Shown here piece after piece: positions 29,105 to 38,295 of a DNA stretch of 64,000 bases. Position numbers and translations under genes: made by a program. The notes under the pieces are model-generated. The model made no database searches and was not told the origin of the DNA. It saw only the letters and a list, made by a program, of their open reading frames with translations. Every line of letters begins with the position of its first letter. The first letter of the stretch is position 1. This DNA comes from CAVVEQ01 sp963828855 (lineage in GTDB: Bacteria > Chloroflexota > Anaerolineae > Anaerolineales > Anaerolineaceae). Location of the stretch: NCBI GenBank assembly GCA_963828855.1, contig CAWHGB010000002.1, forward strand, positions 1,178,001 through 1,242,000. Reading direction: 5' to 3'.

Positions 29105-30887
29105 GTCGCTTCGCACCCCCTGGGTTCCCGAGAGACCCATTCCGCTACCCGAATACCCGCGTCCGCAACTCACCCGCCCCGGCTGGATCAACCTGAATGG
29201 GGCTTGGGATTACACCATCCTCCCGGCCGGATCCGCGCTCCCGGATGAATTTGAAGGATCCATCCTCGTCCCCTACCCGGTGGAATCGCTCCTTTCCGGC
29301 GTACAGCGCCCCTTGCTTCCCGATCAAAAACTCTGGTACCGGCGCACCTTCGCCGATCCGAGGCCTGAATTATGGAAGGATCTCAGAGGAGGAAGCCGGA
29401 TCCTGCTGCACTTCGGCGCGGTGGATTACGGGTGCGAGATCTGGGTGAATGGCATCCCGGTTGGATCGCATCGCGGGGGTTACCTGCCCTTCACCCTGGA
29501 TATTACCGCTGCCCTGCGCGATGGGGAAAACGAGCTCATTTTATGCGCCTGGGACCCGACCGACACCGGCATGCAGCAGCGCGGCAAGCAGGTGCTCAAG
29601 CCGCACGGCATCTGGTACACCCCGGTCTCCGGCATCTGGCAGACAGTCTGGCTGGAGGGCGTTCCCCCCGTCAGCATTGAATCGCTCAAACTTACCCCCG
29701 ACCTGGACCACCAACGTCTGATCCTTGAGGCATCGCTTCGGGGAGATGGTGACCTACAGGGGTACACGCTGGAGTTCGAAGCACTGCGCGAGGGAAAGAC
29801 CATTGCGAGCGGTTCCGCCCTGCCAGGAAAGATGACAGCGCTCACGATCCCCGAACCGAGGGTATGGTGCCCGGAAGATCCTTTCCTTTATGACCTGATC
29901 GTCCGGCTGGTGAGAGATGGCGCGATCGAGGATGCCGCAGGCAGCTATTTCGCCATGCGCAAATACAGCCTGGTGACGGGCGAGGATGGCCACGCGCGCT
30001 TTGCCCTCAACGATAAACCCATTTTCCTCTATGGACCCCTCGACCAGGGCTACTTTCCCGATGGGCTCTACACCCCGCCCTCGGAAGAGGCCATGCTCTT
30101 TGATATCGAGTACACCAAGCGCATCGGCTGCAACATGATCCGTAAGCATGTTAAAGTGGAACCGCTGCGTTGGTACTACCAATGCGACAGTCTGGGCTTG
30201 ATCGTCTGGCAGGATATGCCCAATGGTGGAAAGATCGACGGGGATGTGATCGCCTTCCTCAGCTTGAGTATTGGCTGGCACCGGAACGATACCCGCGGCT
30301 TGAAGCGCTTCGGCCGCACCGACGAAGCTAACCGTGAGGAATTCCGCGCCGAGCTGCAGGGCATGATCGACACTCTGCACAACGCGGCCTGCATAGCCTG
30401 TTGGGTGCCGTTCAATGAAAGCTGGGGGCAGTTCCAATCCCGCGAGATCGCCGACTGGGTGCTCGGTTATGACCCAACCCGCCTGGTGGACCATGCTTCG
30501 GGTTGGTTCGACCAGGGCGGCGGGGATTTTCAAAGCAAGCACATCTATGTGAAAAAGCTGAAACCCCCCAAAACCGATGGGCGCACCTTTGCCGTCAGCG
30601 AGTTTGGCGGCTACAGCCTGAAGATTCCCGGGCACATGTGGGATGAAACCAAGAAGTTTGGGTACAAGTTCTATGACTCACGAGAGGCACTTACCTCAGC
30701 TTACCTGGAAATACTGGAAACCCAGGTGAAACCGTTAATCCCGAAAGGCCTCGCCGCTGCCATCTACACCCAGACCACGGATGTGGAAATCGAGATCAAT
30801 GGCTTTCTCACTTACGACCGCAAGGTCGAAAAAATGGATACCGAAGCGATCCGAAAATTACATGAGGAGATCATCGGTTCTTTTTGA
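29097..30887 (+). CDS. Glycoside hydrolase family 2 enzyme
   Basis: A 596-residue GH2 enzyme (beta-galactosidase, beta-glucuronidase or beta-mannosidase type). The sugar-binding jelly-roll domain comes first (RPGWINLNGAWDY; LWYRRTF), then an immunoglobulin-like domain and the TIM barrel with GCNMIRKHVKVEP and VWQDMPNGG. The acid/base Glu fits VPFNESWGQ and the nucleophile Glu fits AVSEFGGYS. The protein is shorter than E. coli LacZ, lacking its C-terminal domains, and has no signal peptide, so it is cytosolic. It overlaps the symporter gene by eight bases. The exact sugar is not readable from sequence. Confidence 0.88.
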   Translation: MPESLRTPWVPERPIPLPEYPRPQLTRPGWINLNGAWDYTILPAGSALPDEFEGSILVPYPVESLLSGVQRPLLPDQKLWYRRTFADPRPELWKDLRGGSRILLHFGAVDYGCEIWVNGIPVGSHRGGYLPFTLDITAALRDGENELILCAWDPTDTGMQQRGKQVLKPHGIWYTPVSGIWQTVWLEGVPPVSIESLKLTPDLDHQRLILEASLRGDGDLQGYTLEFEALREGKTIASGSALPGKMTALTIPEPRVWCPEDPFLYDLIVRLVRDGAIEDAAGSYFAMRKYSLVTGEDGHARFALNDKPIFLYGPLDQGYFPDGLYTPPSEEAMLFDIEYTKRIGCNMIRKHVKVEPLRWYYQCDSLGLIVWQDMPNGGKIDGDVIAFLSLSIGWHRNDTRGLKRFGRTDEANREEFRAELQGMIDTLHNAACIACWVPFNESWGQFQSREIADWVLGYDPTRLVDHASGWFDQGGGDFQSKHIYVKKLKPPKTDGRTFAVSEFGGYSLKIPGHMWDETKKFGYKFYDSREALTSAYLEILETQVKPLIPKGLAAAIYTQTTDVEIEINGFLTYDRKVEKMDTEAIRKLHEEIIGSF

Positions 30888-30898
30888 TCTTTTGATCC

Positions 30899-31348
30899 TC
30901 AAACCTGGTTTTTCGTGCTGGATCCGTTCCGGAAAATACTTCGGATAAGGAAGATTCCCCCCACCCCCACCGCGATGACTGCAAGGTCATAAATTATGAT
31001 CGACCCGAGCACCAAAGCCCACTGCCATCCGTTGGGTTTGGTCGCCCCGGATGCCAGCCCAGTCGCTACCGCGATTGCTTGACCGGAAACCAGGAACACC
31101 ACCGCAGTCCCCAACCCCGCGCCGATCCACCTCCGGTAACATTTCGCCCGTATGGCCGCCCAGAGGAGCAATAATCCCCCGGCGATGAAAACCGGGAACA
31201 ACTCCGCCGGGATCAGGTAATCAAAGTGGAATTCTCCGCGCCGGATCAGCATTGCCCCGGTGATGACCACTAGGGCGACCACCGGCAGCCAAACGAGTAT
31301 CGTTCCCACGACAGCAAGGATCTTGGTCAATAATCCAAATTTGGGCAT
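30899..31348 (-). CDS. Hypothetical four-helix membrane protein
   Basis: A 149-residue protein with four hydrophobic helices (ILAVVGTILVWLPVVALVV; LFPVFIAGGLLLLWAAI; GTAVVFLVSGQAIAVATGL; IIIYDLAVIAVGVGGIFLI) and a charged tail. No family is recognised. Start ATG 31348 (MPKFGLLTK) follows GGAGAGTTGAGATC and is favoured over the longer open frame. It lies 25 bases after the cupin gene on the same strand. Confidence 0.65.
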   Translation of the reverse strand: MPKFGLLTKILAVVGTILVWLPVVALVVITGAMLIRRGEFHFDYLIPAELFPVFIAGGLLLLWAAIRAKCYRRWIGAGLGTAVVFLVSGQAIAVATGLASGATKPNGWQWALVLGSIIIYDLAVIAVGVGGIFLIRSIFRNGSSTKNQV

Positions 31349-31373
31349 GATCTCAACTCTCCTTCTCTGTTTT

Positions 31374-31727
31374 TTAGGTTTCAGTCTGCTCCGGTCTCGC
31401 AACCACATACACATAAGTGAGGATTTCATTCCCGGTATTGATCACGTCGTGCACCGTCCCTGGAGGGTTGTAGGCGACCATCCCCGTTCGAAGCGGAAGA
31501 CCAGCCGAGGCCGGGGTCACCAACTCGCCCTCACCGGATATCGGGATAATCAATTCTTCCCCTTCGCGGGTACTGTGTAGACCGACGGCTTCACCGGGCA
31601 TCAGGCGGACGTAACCAGATTTTAGATTACTGGCTTCAGGTGGACCAACCAGCCGCGTGGTAATCGTGCCTGGGTCAAAGGGAAAAGGGATCGTTCGCGG
31701 AACGCCGGTGATTTCAGGATTGGTCAT
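31374..31727 (-). CDS. Cupin domain protein
   Basis: A 117-residue single-domain cupin. The first cupin motif is GLHSTREGEELIIPISGEG and the second is PPGTVHDVIN; these give the metal-binding His and Glu residues. Such small cupins bind metals or small ligands or act as isomerases and dioxygenases, so activity is open. It is probably co-transcribed with the small membrane protein downstream. Confidence 0.82.
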   Translation of the reverse strand: MTNPEITGVPRTIPFPFDPGTITTRLVGPPEASNLKSGYVRLMPGEAVGLHSTREGEELIIPISGEGELVTPASAGLPLRTGMVAYNPPGTVHDVINTGNEILTYVYVVARPEQTET

Positions 31728-31809
31728 AATTAATATTATTGCATTTCCGAGAATTTGGGTCGATCTTATTAAGTGAGTTTATCGGTCATCATAAGAAAAT
31801 TTACCTAAT

Positions 31810-32793
31810 TCAAATTTTAAATCCGGATTGATTGTGCCTGGAAAGAATCCGGTTGCATAATAAGGTCAACCACCGTGAGGGTACCTTCTTCTGCCCGAAC
31901 TCCCAATCCTTCCAAGCCAGCCAGATCGATTCCAGGGTGAACCGTCCATCCGCATCCGCCTTGCTCCGCAGGAGAGAAAGCATCTCAAGATAACGCGGGT
32001 CCCCCAATACCCAGGGAAATTGAGATAACACTTCCAGCACGTGCAGCAGGTCATACCAAATGAAGGGCACTTTCAGCTTTCGGAAATCTGTACCCATGTA
32101 GAAGATATAGGGATGTTGGCTCAGGCTTTCTGACCACAGCCGTAGTAAGGTTTCTGTACCGGTCTGGCAAACCTGGGAACACCGCCAGTCATCCATCACA
32201 GCCAGGGCTTTGAGCGTGGCCAGGGTGGCGAACGGGCATGGGTCCTCCTTCCGACCGGGTCCGCGGAAATTCCCGAGGGACTTCGACACCGCGCACGGCC
32301 AGCCATTTTCCCGCTCGAGCCCTGCCAGGAAGGCAGCTGATCTTTGCACCGCCGGGCGGGTCTGCAAGCCCATTTTTCCAAGGGCGTAAAGCAGCAGGGG
32401 AGCATCGCACAGCGCCCAGCCCGATAGGTCCTCGCCGGTACCACCAAAATGAGTGGGGACGTTGATTGGGAGCTGGAAAGCGCCTTCCTCGGATTGGTTT
32501 TCCAGGATCCGCCCCAGGATCACTTCCATTCCTGGATCATCCGCCCGCACTCCCAGATCTGCCAAAAAGGTCAGTTTGTGGAATGGCTGCCCGGCACTTT
32601 TGTGGCTGGAGATGACATTCCAGGGCCAATTCTGCAATTCGGTGATAATTTTTGTAATCTTGGGATCCCCCAGCATCGCCGATTTGGCAGTCTTTACCAC
32701 CTGCCCGGATTCATCCTCCCCCAGCAGGTCCAGCCGGGTGCGGTAGGCGATAAATGGTTCACCATTAAGGAGCCAGTCGAAGGGCAGGTTCAT
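31810..32793 (-). CDS. Squalene-cyclase-like toroid protein, function unknown
   Basis: A 327-residue soluble protein. Repeated segments such as VILGRILENQSEEGAFQLP, RSAAFLAGLERENGWP and LLRSKADADGRFTLESIW (roughly L-x-x-Q/R...DGxF/W) are typical of the alpha/alpha toroid in prenyltransferases and terpene cyclases. The catalytic DxDD or QW motifs of true cyclases are not seen, so it may be a non-catalytic relative. It stands alone on the minus strand; no isoprenoid genes adjoin it. Confidence 0.6.
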   Translation of the reverse strand: MNLPFDWLLNGEPFIAYRTRLDLLGEDESGQVVKTAKSAMLGDPKITKIITELQNWPWNVISSHKSAGQPFHKLTFLADLGVRADDPGMEVILGRILENQSEEGAFQLPINVPTHFGGTGEDLSGWALCDAPLLLYALGKMGLQTRPAVQRSAAFLAGLERENGWPCAVSKSLGNFRGPGRKEDPCPFATLATLKALAVMDDWRCSQVCQTGTETLLRLWSESLSQHPYIFYMGTDFRKLKVPFIWYDLLHVLEVLSQFPWVLGDPRYLEMLSLLRSKADADGRFTLESIWLAWKDWEFGQKKVPSRWLTLLCNRILSRHNQSGFKI

Positions 32794-32883
32794 CCCCGTT
32801 TATTATATATGTTTGGAAATCGCTCCTGCCCCTGACCGGCAGGCTGATATGGTGCCCAGTGATCGCTGGCTAATCCACGTGCC

Positions 32884-34446
32884 TCAAGGCTTCAAATCCC
32901 ATCCTTGGAGTCTTCTCGCCGCCGTGCCGAACGGGCCAAGCTGGTAAACGGCCGCGCCGGCGGGCGAGAAGGTGAATGGTTCAAACAGCTCAGCCAACAT
33001 TTTATCGAGATAGTCGCGGGGGGCAACGCCGGTGGTGACGTGCGGACTGAAATGTTCACCAGTTTTCTTTGGCACGAACGTCGACACATATTCGATCAAC
33101 TGCACATCCATTGAGGGATCGCCGTGCGGTGCGGTGAACGCGGTCATGGTTCCGGTATCCACCGCGAACGGGGCGACGGCGGCTAAGACGTCGGCTTGCA
33201 GCTTGAGCAATTCCGGCGTCGGCTGTGCGACGATGCCTGCAAGGCCAATTGCACCGCTCGGAACGTAGTAGTAGCTGTAAGCTTTCAACCTCATGGTGTT
33301 CACTTTGGCAGCAGCCAGCACATTGTGGGCGGCGGCGTAGACCATGTCAAGGTCTACAGTGCGGACGAAGCGCTGGATCAAGGTGATGTGCGGATGGTGT
33401 GCCTCATCCAATGCGAAACCCTTCGGGAAAACTCCAAGCAGCCGCGCGTTGTTGGCCTGGCAATGCTGGAGCATCGTAGCATCTGGTTCCAACAGGATAT
33501 TAATAGCCGTGATGGGGCTCTGCTCATCCGGAAAGATTATTTTCCAATCATCCTTCATGCTGACGACGATCCAACCTTCCCTCTTCGCCTGCTCATCAAG
33601 CGCTGATGGGAAAGCGCCTAGTTTAACATCCGGCAACCCACGGGTCGGACCGTAGGCATATTCACGCGCCGTATCATCGTGAAGGATCAACAGCATGAAC
33701 CGCGCGCCGCTGCCGCCCTGCGTGTATTCCAGCATCTGCTGGTCGCCAGTGGAATTTCCAAACGCCATGACAGGCCGTCGGCCGATGTGCTGGTTGATGG
33801 CAACTGGTTTGCCATCTTTGTCACTATTGAAGTTCAACTGCGGCAGACGCACAAGGACGGGTTGACCATCACGCTTTTCAAACTTTGTCTGGATGCTGCT
33901 GCCGATAACCTGTTCCGGCGGGATGTCATAAACCTGTTCTGTCCAGGCGCGCATGAACTCGATGCCGCCTCCGGAAACGATGTAGTTTTTGAAACCGTTT
34001 GCGCGCAGGTAGGCGAGCAGTTCGAGCATCGGCTGATAAACACACCCGGTGTATGACCTTTTGTATTTTGGATGTTTCGCAGAAGCCAGCCAGTCCTTGA
34101 CGATCTGCTCGAATTCCACCGTGGTCATGCCCGCGTGCGTAGCCATTAAAAGTTCGAGCAGCGCGTGGTCACCACCAGCAAGAGCGCTTTTCAAATCACC
34201 CTTCAGAAGCGAGGCGAAAGGTTCCTTGTCTTTCCATTCATGATGCTGGGGCGCGAGCGCCTGCACACGGTCGAGTGCGAAGAAGAATTGAACCGGCACC
34301 GGTTGTTCGCACCAGAGCGTGCCGTCGTTATCGAAGGTGGCGATGCGCTCTGGCTCCGGCATAAAGTCGGGGCTGTCCGGTGTGGTCACTTTCGTTACGA
34401 AGTCGAGTATGGCGCTCTTGGCTGCGCCATCGTTCCACGATTCCAA
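32884..34446 (-). CDS. HAD phosphatase fused to 2H phosphoesterase
   Basis: Two catalytic domains in one open frame of 520 residues. The N-terminal part is a haloacid dehalogenase-type phosphatase: motif I ATFDNDGTLW, motif II IVSGGG, motif III GNSTGDQQML, ending MKDDWKIIFP. The C-terminal ~200 residues carry two HxT motifs, HHPHITLIQRF and SPHVTTGVAPR, the signature of 2H phosphoesterases (2'-5' RNA ligase, cyclic phosphodiesterase). The frame opens with TTG at 34446; a better ATG with upstream GGACTC lies at 34459 in another frame, so a one-base shift near 34447 is likely. The substrate is unknown; an end-processing role on nucleotides is a guess. Confidence 0.75.
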   Translation of the reverse strand: MESWNDGAAKSAILDFVTKVTTPDSPDFMPEPERIATFDNDGTLWCEQPVPVQFFFALDRVQALAPQHHEWKDKEPFASLLKGDLKSALAGGDHALLELLMATHAGMTTVEFEQIVKDWLASAKHPKYKRSYTGCVYQPMLELLAYLRANGFKNYIVSGGGIEFMRAWTEQVYDIPPEQVIGSSIQTKFEKRDGQPVLVRLPQLNFNSDKDGKPVAINQHIGRRPVMAFGNSTGDQQMLEYTQGGSGARFMLLILHDDTAREYAYGPTRGLPDVKLGAFPSALDEQAKREGWIVVSMKDDWKIIFPDEQSPITAINILLEPDATMLQHCQANNARLLGVFPKGFALDEAHHPHITLIQRFVRTVDLDMVYAAAHNVLAAAKVNTMRLKAYSYYYVPSGAIGLAGIVAQPTPELLKLQADVLAAVAPFAVDTGTMTAFTAPHGDPSMDVQLIEYVSTFVPKKTGEHFSPHVTTGVAPRDYLDKMLAELFEPFTFSPAGAAVYQLGPFGTAARRLQGWDLKP

Positions 34447-34521
34447 TTGGAGTTTTCATCGTTGAGTCCTTTTCTATCCCCAACCGGGTTTCCAAGTCGC
34501 ATTTATTCTACCCTCATTTTG

Positions 34522-36070
34522 TTATGCCTCCCCCAGGATATCCTCCACGGCGTCCTTCGCCCAATAGACTACCTGCCCGTTGCTGGAAAGCCTGCGAACG
34601 CCATCGATGTGGTTGCCCAGGGTGACGATCGCTGGTTCCTCAGAGGTCACCCCATCGCGGGTGAGCACCTGTCCCAACCCGACAGTTGCGAGCAGCCCAT
34701 TGCACAGGCAGCGTTTTCCCTCCGTGTTTTGCGGTAGCCCGCGGTCGCGCGTGAATGCATCCAGAGGGCCTGCCGGGCAGCGGTGGAAAATACGGCGGTT
34801 GCCTGCTTCGTCTGCCTTTGTCAACCCGCGCTGCTGCAGAAGCCCGATATCGCAGATCCTGCGCCTTTCTGTATAAACCTGTTCGTCCGCCAGGGTGCCC
34901 GGTAGTTGAACCACCTTGAAGGGATACCCGGTGGGGGAAAACAGTGTGGTACGCACCAGCTCCGATTCATCTACCCCTTCCCTGATCTTCCGCAGGATGG
35001 CGTTGCGCAGGTCCGGCCGTAAACCGGATTCCATCGCCAGGGCGAAATTCGTCCCCACCTGCACGCCAGCAGCACCGGCAGCTTATTGCTTTTTGCAGCT
35101 CCTCCCGGCTGCCGTAGCCCCCCGCCAGCCAGAAGGGCAACCCCGCCTCGCGGATGGCACCAAGATCGGGTTCGTCCTCCAACCCGTATTGCGGTTGACC
35201 AAAATCATCTTTTAGCATCGGCCCCTGCGGACCCGCGTTGTGCCCTCCAGCGGTGTGGTGCTCGATGATGAACCCATCCGGCGCGCCGGTTGGGCTCTGC
35301 GCCAGGGCTTGGACAAGCGGTGCAAGTGATGCGATGGCCAGGAATGCCGGCCGCGCGATGGGCAGCTGGGTGAGATTGCCATTCAAAATCGTTTTAGGAT
35401 CGAACTCGATCTGAAAGGATTCCCCGGATTCCCGGTACAGCATGGGTATATCGATGCTCACCGCTTCATGCCGCGCCAGCTTGGAGCAGAGATACGGCAG
35501 ACCCTCCGGGCTGCCCGCACCGACGACGATGCCATCCACCCCGGCCAGCATCGCTCCATACATGGCAAATACCAACGGAAGCTCGATCTTCTTGAGGAAA
35601 TTTATGAAGATCTTCCCGCTGTGACCGATCTTCGCCAGCCAGACCTCCGCGAATGCGGTCAGGATCACCCGCTCGATCACATCCTGTGTCACATTCAACC
35701 GGATCAGGCCGCCCTGATTATCCGAAAAGGTAACTTTGTCCGTGCCGTTCTGGACTATGGCTGTCTGCATTGGGAAGTGTCGGAATTTCTCCCGGGGTAC
35801 TTTCCCGCCCGGAATGAAGTAACGCGAGAAAAAATCCGCACCGAGAGAAGTGTTGAATTTATCATCAAACGCTTGGAATGCCTTGCGAACATGCCCGCCA
35901 GGGTCGCCCAGCTCTAGTATCCGGGCGTACCCAACGTCCAGACCGATCCCGGAAATCGTACCGGCAGTCACCCCGGGGCGCTCCATCGCAACCGCTCGAG
36001 CCAACCGCCAGTTGGAAACATACGCCCCCATCCCACCCTGGATCAATTTCACCTGCCGAAGGAATTCCAT
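34522..36070 (-). CDS. Nitronate monooxygenase family protein (one frameshift)
   Basis: FMN-dependent TIM-barrel oxygenase related to 2-nitropropane dioxygenase. Motifs: KLIQGGMGAYVS at the start, GVDGIVVGAGSPEG, IIEHHTAGGHNAGP (catalytic-site His region) and LPFWLAGGYGSREEL. A shift near 35080 joins the barrel to MQVGTNFALAMESGL and a long tail with a Cys-containing segment (RCPAGP and KRCLCNGLL). The total of about 516 residues is longer than the usual 320-400, but related to the larger YrpB-like group. Start ATG 36070 gives a normal N-terminus. It detoxifies nitronates in known members. Confidence 0.78.
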
Positions 36071-36217
36071 CGTTTTTTACCTCAATTATTCCGCTTCACA
36101 GTACTGGGGAGAATCCCCGAAGGAATAACCTGCCCATAATATTATTAATAACCCGAAATAACACGGGGAGGTGCTCTGTTAAGACAGGTCGCACTGTCCG
36201 CAGGGATTTATAGATGG

Positions 36218-36223
36218 TATAAT
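36218..36223 (+). promoter_or_regulatory. -10 box of the leader upstream of the CarD-like gene
   Basis: A consensus TATAAT lies 31 bases before the terminator hairpin at 36254. Upstream is an inverted repeat GACAG (36183-36187) / CTGTC (36194-36198). No strong -35 is seen at the right distance, which suits an activator-dependent promoter. Confidence 0.5.
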
Positions 36224-36253
36224 AAGATGAATTCAAGGATCGTGATTCCTGAT

Positions 36254-36287
36254 GCCAATCCTTCCGTGGATTGGCTTTTTTCTTTTT
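36254..36287 (+). terminator. Intrinsic terminator in the CarD leader
   Basis: Perfect 8-bp stem GCCAATCC / GGATTGGC (36254-36261 and 36268-36275), six-base loop, followed by T6-C-T5. It works only on the plus strand, yet no plus-strand gene lies upstream; it sits between the TATAAT and the CarD-like start 25 bases on, so it looks like an attenuator or the end of a ~55-base RNA. Confidence 0.65.
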
Positions 36288-36311
36288 GTATGGCAGGGTT
36301 AGGAGCAAGCA

Positions 36312-36806
36312 ATGAACTTCCAAGTTGGCGATCAGGTTATACACTGGACCCTCGGCCTCGGCGAAGTTATCGGGGTGGAAGAGCGGTCGCTTTCCGGGGA
36401 GAGCGCGCTATACTACCTTGTTCGGATCAAGGATTTGACTGTTTTCGTACCGGCAGATCATGGAACTGAATGCCGGCTGCGTGCCCCTTCCGCGAAACGG
36501 GATTTTCAGAAAATGCTGATCATCCTTAGTCAGCCCGGGACGGAGCTGGCTGAAAATCGGTTCGAACGGAAAGCCATGCTTCGCAAGGAAATGACCGATG
36601 GAAAACCGGAATCCATATTCCGGGTCGTGCGCGATCTAACCTCGCGTTCCCGCACGAAAAACCTGAATGACGATGATCGAAACATACTGGAGCGGGCTCT
36701 TAGCCTTTTGCGTTCGGAAATGACCCTGGCGCTTTGCGTTCGTCCGGAACAGGCGGATCAGGAATTGCAAAAACACCTCCATCCACTTGAAGTCGCAGTG
36801 ACCTAG
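36312..36806 (+). CDS. CarD-like transcriptional regulator
   Basis: A 164-residue protein of the CarD/CdnL group, which binds the RNA polymerase beta subunit and stabilises open promoters. The N-terminal Tudor-like domain is clear: FQVGDQVIHWTLGLGEVIG, then YYLVRIKDLTVFVP. The C-terminal helical part (RKEMTDGKPESIFRVVRDL, then ILERALSLLRSEM) is shared with CdnL. The start has AGGAG nine bases before it. A promoter-terminator leader precedes it, suggesting control by early termination. Its 3' end overlaps the convergent membrane gene. Confidence 0.82.
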   Translation: MNFQVGDQVIHWTLGLGEVIGVEERSLSGESALYYLVRIKDLTVFVPADHGTECRLRAPSAKRDFQKMLIILSQPGTELAENRFERKAMLRKEMTDGKPESIFRVVRDLTSRSRTKNLNDDDRNILERALSLLRSEMTLALCVRPEQADQELQKHLHPLEVAVT

Positions 36807-37743
36807 GGGCGAGGTCTTCCCAATCGAGCCCGCCAAATCTTAAATGTACCTTCACGCCAAACAGGATGAACCCCGCAGGTGTGGTTATCAAGTAAAGAAC
36901 CCAGTTGGTCTGCCAATTGAGGTCAAGCATGGTTGCGAGCCCGTAAACCACCCCCGCACATACAGGAATTGCCAATAAACCGGCATATCTCCACGCCGGT
37001 ACTGAACTATTGAATGATTCCAACATTGAATTCTCCGGTTCAGACTGCCTGTTCCAGCGTAATCCCAAATAGACCATGCCCAGCAATACCGGCAGAATAA
37101 GAGCAGCCAATGGCTGCGCGGGGATGGTCACAAAAATGAAATAGAGCAGCGCCAACCCGCCGAAAATTATGACCAGCCAGCGGTTTGGTTTGAAAGTTTC
37201 GGTAGAGCTCCAGTCTGATAACCTGTATGCGAAAATGACCAGGATTGTCGCGATCGAGGAGAATGCCGCAAATTCCATTATTGTGGATACCCCACCCTCT
37301 GGTTCCCCCCACCAACTGATCGCCCAAAGCCCATAACACAGACCGATCGCAGCTGAAATTTTCAACGCCGCCTTGGGGTCGGGGGAATGCAGGGAATTTC
37401 GTACCGCGTACCAACCCACCCAAACAGTGATGAGCGCATGCCAGGCCAATCCGGTAAATGAGATCGAAAGAGGCAGGGACTCATATGTGGTTTGAACGAC
37501 GATCCCCTCAGCAATCCAGCCAAAAGCTGCCCCTGCCAGGAAAAGTGCCCAGATACTCCTTACCCGAAAATATTGCACCAATACAAGGAAGATATACGCC
37601 ATCAGCGAATATGCTGCCCAGGTTACCAACCAACCGCTGATCGAATCCCCAGGACGCACGCGCGACCAGAAAAGCAGTTCGGAAAAATAAAAAAATATGA
37701 ACCCGGTGGATAAAATCAGGATGAGTGGACGAATGTATTTCAT
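36700..37743 (-). CDS. Hypothetical polytopic membrane protein
   Basis: About 310-347 residues with some ten hydrophobic helices, including LILILSTGFIFFYFSELLF, WAAYSLMAYIFLVLVQYF and WLVIIFGGLALLYFIFV. No family is recognised. The open frame runs 107 bases into the convergent CarD-like gene. One extra C in the CCCC run near 36806-36809 would bring a TAG right after GGLDWEDLAP, making the two genes abut; this looks more natural than a long overlap. It is followed upstream by another membrane gene on the same strand. Confidence 0.65.
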   Translation of the reverse strand: MKYIRPLILILSTGFIFFYFSELLFWSRVRPGDSISGWLVTWAAYSLMAYIFLVLVQYFRVRSIWALFLAGAAFGWIAEGIVVQTTYESLPLSISFTGLAWHALITVWVGWYAVRNSLHSPDPKAALKISAAIGLCYGLWAISWWGEPEGGVSTIMEFAAFSSIATILVIFAYRLSDWSSTETFKPNRWLVIIFGGLALLYFIFVTIPAQPLAALILPVLLGMVYLGLRWNRQSEPENSMLESFNSSVPAWRYAGLLAIPVCAGVVYGLATMLDLNWQTNWVLYLITTPAGFILFGVKVHLRFGGLDWEDLAPRSLRLQVDGGVFAIPDPPVPDERKAPGSFPNAKG

Positions 37744-37756
37744 TAAAGTAATGAGA

Positions 37757-38278
37757 CTACCTTACTTGAGCATTTCCCTCCACCAGGATCAACCAGGCAT
37801 TCCAGCTGGCGGAGGTAAGCAGCGCTGCCACCACCAGCACAAGCGTATAGATCGAGGTCATGTCCCCTCGCAAGATCTCGATCCCCACCACGATCAGACC
37901 GAGTGAGGCGACCGCCGGCAGCGCGGATTCGCGCAGGATCTGCGCTGTGGTTCTTTTTTCTCCAGTCTTCTTACCCGCGCCTCTCCCCACCCGGAACAAC
38001 CCGACTGCCCGCGAAGCCCCCAAAACAAAAAGCGCAACCGCCAACCCGGCAGGCACGGGATGCGGCACCAGGAAAACCAACCCCAGCATCAGTACATATA
38101 GAAAATCGGCGAAACTATTTCGTGCCAGACGCATGAATGGAGAATCCTTGCCCAGGTGGATGTGCTCGATCCTCAGCGAGAGTGAAACGAACAGCAGACC
38201 CGCAAGGGTGACGGAGGCCAATGCGACTGTGGAGAAAAAGATTTCCCAATCCCGAAGAGCTTGTGTAAATTCAGTCAT
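37757..38278 (-). CDS. Hypothetical membrane protein
   Basis: A 173-residue protein with about four helices (FFSTVALASVTLAGLLFVSL; LYVLMLGLVFLVPHPVPAG) and a central basic loop (GRGAGKKTGEKRTT). No known domain is recognised. ATG 38278 (MTEFTQALRDWE) is chosen since the longer open frame has no hydrophobic start. It lies 18 bases after the flavodoxin gene and 13 bases before the next membrane gene, likely one operon. Confidence 0.6.
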   Translation of the reverse strand: MTEFTQALRDWEIFFSTVALASVTLAGLLFVSLSLRIEHIHLGKDSPFMRLARNSFADFLYVLMLGLVFLVPHPVPAGLAVALFVLGASRAVGLFRVGRGAGKKTGEKRTTAQILRESALPAVASLGLIVVGIEILRGDMTSIYTLVLVVAALLTSASWNAWLILVEGNAQVR

Positions 38279-38295
38279 TTTATGGACGATCAAGT

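Noticed and set aside
29754..30635. Long minus-strand open frame of 293 codons
   Set aside because: It lies wholly opposite the GH2 gene, whose catalytic motifs are clear; its composition is that of an antisense frame in GC-rich coding DNA.
31810..32793. True squalene or terpene cyclase
   Set aside because: The toroid repeats are there, but no DxDD or clear QW motifs, and the protein is about half the usual length.
36227..36469. Leader peptide starting at 36227 before the CarD-like gene
   Set aside because: The frame has no ribosome site or regulatory codon run and continues far into the CarD-like gene.
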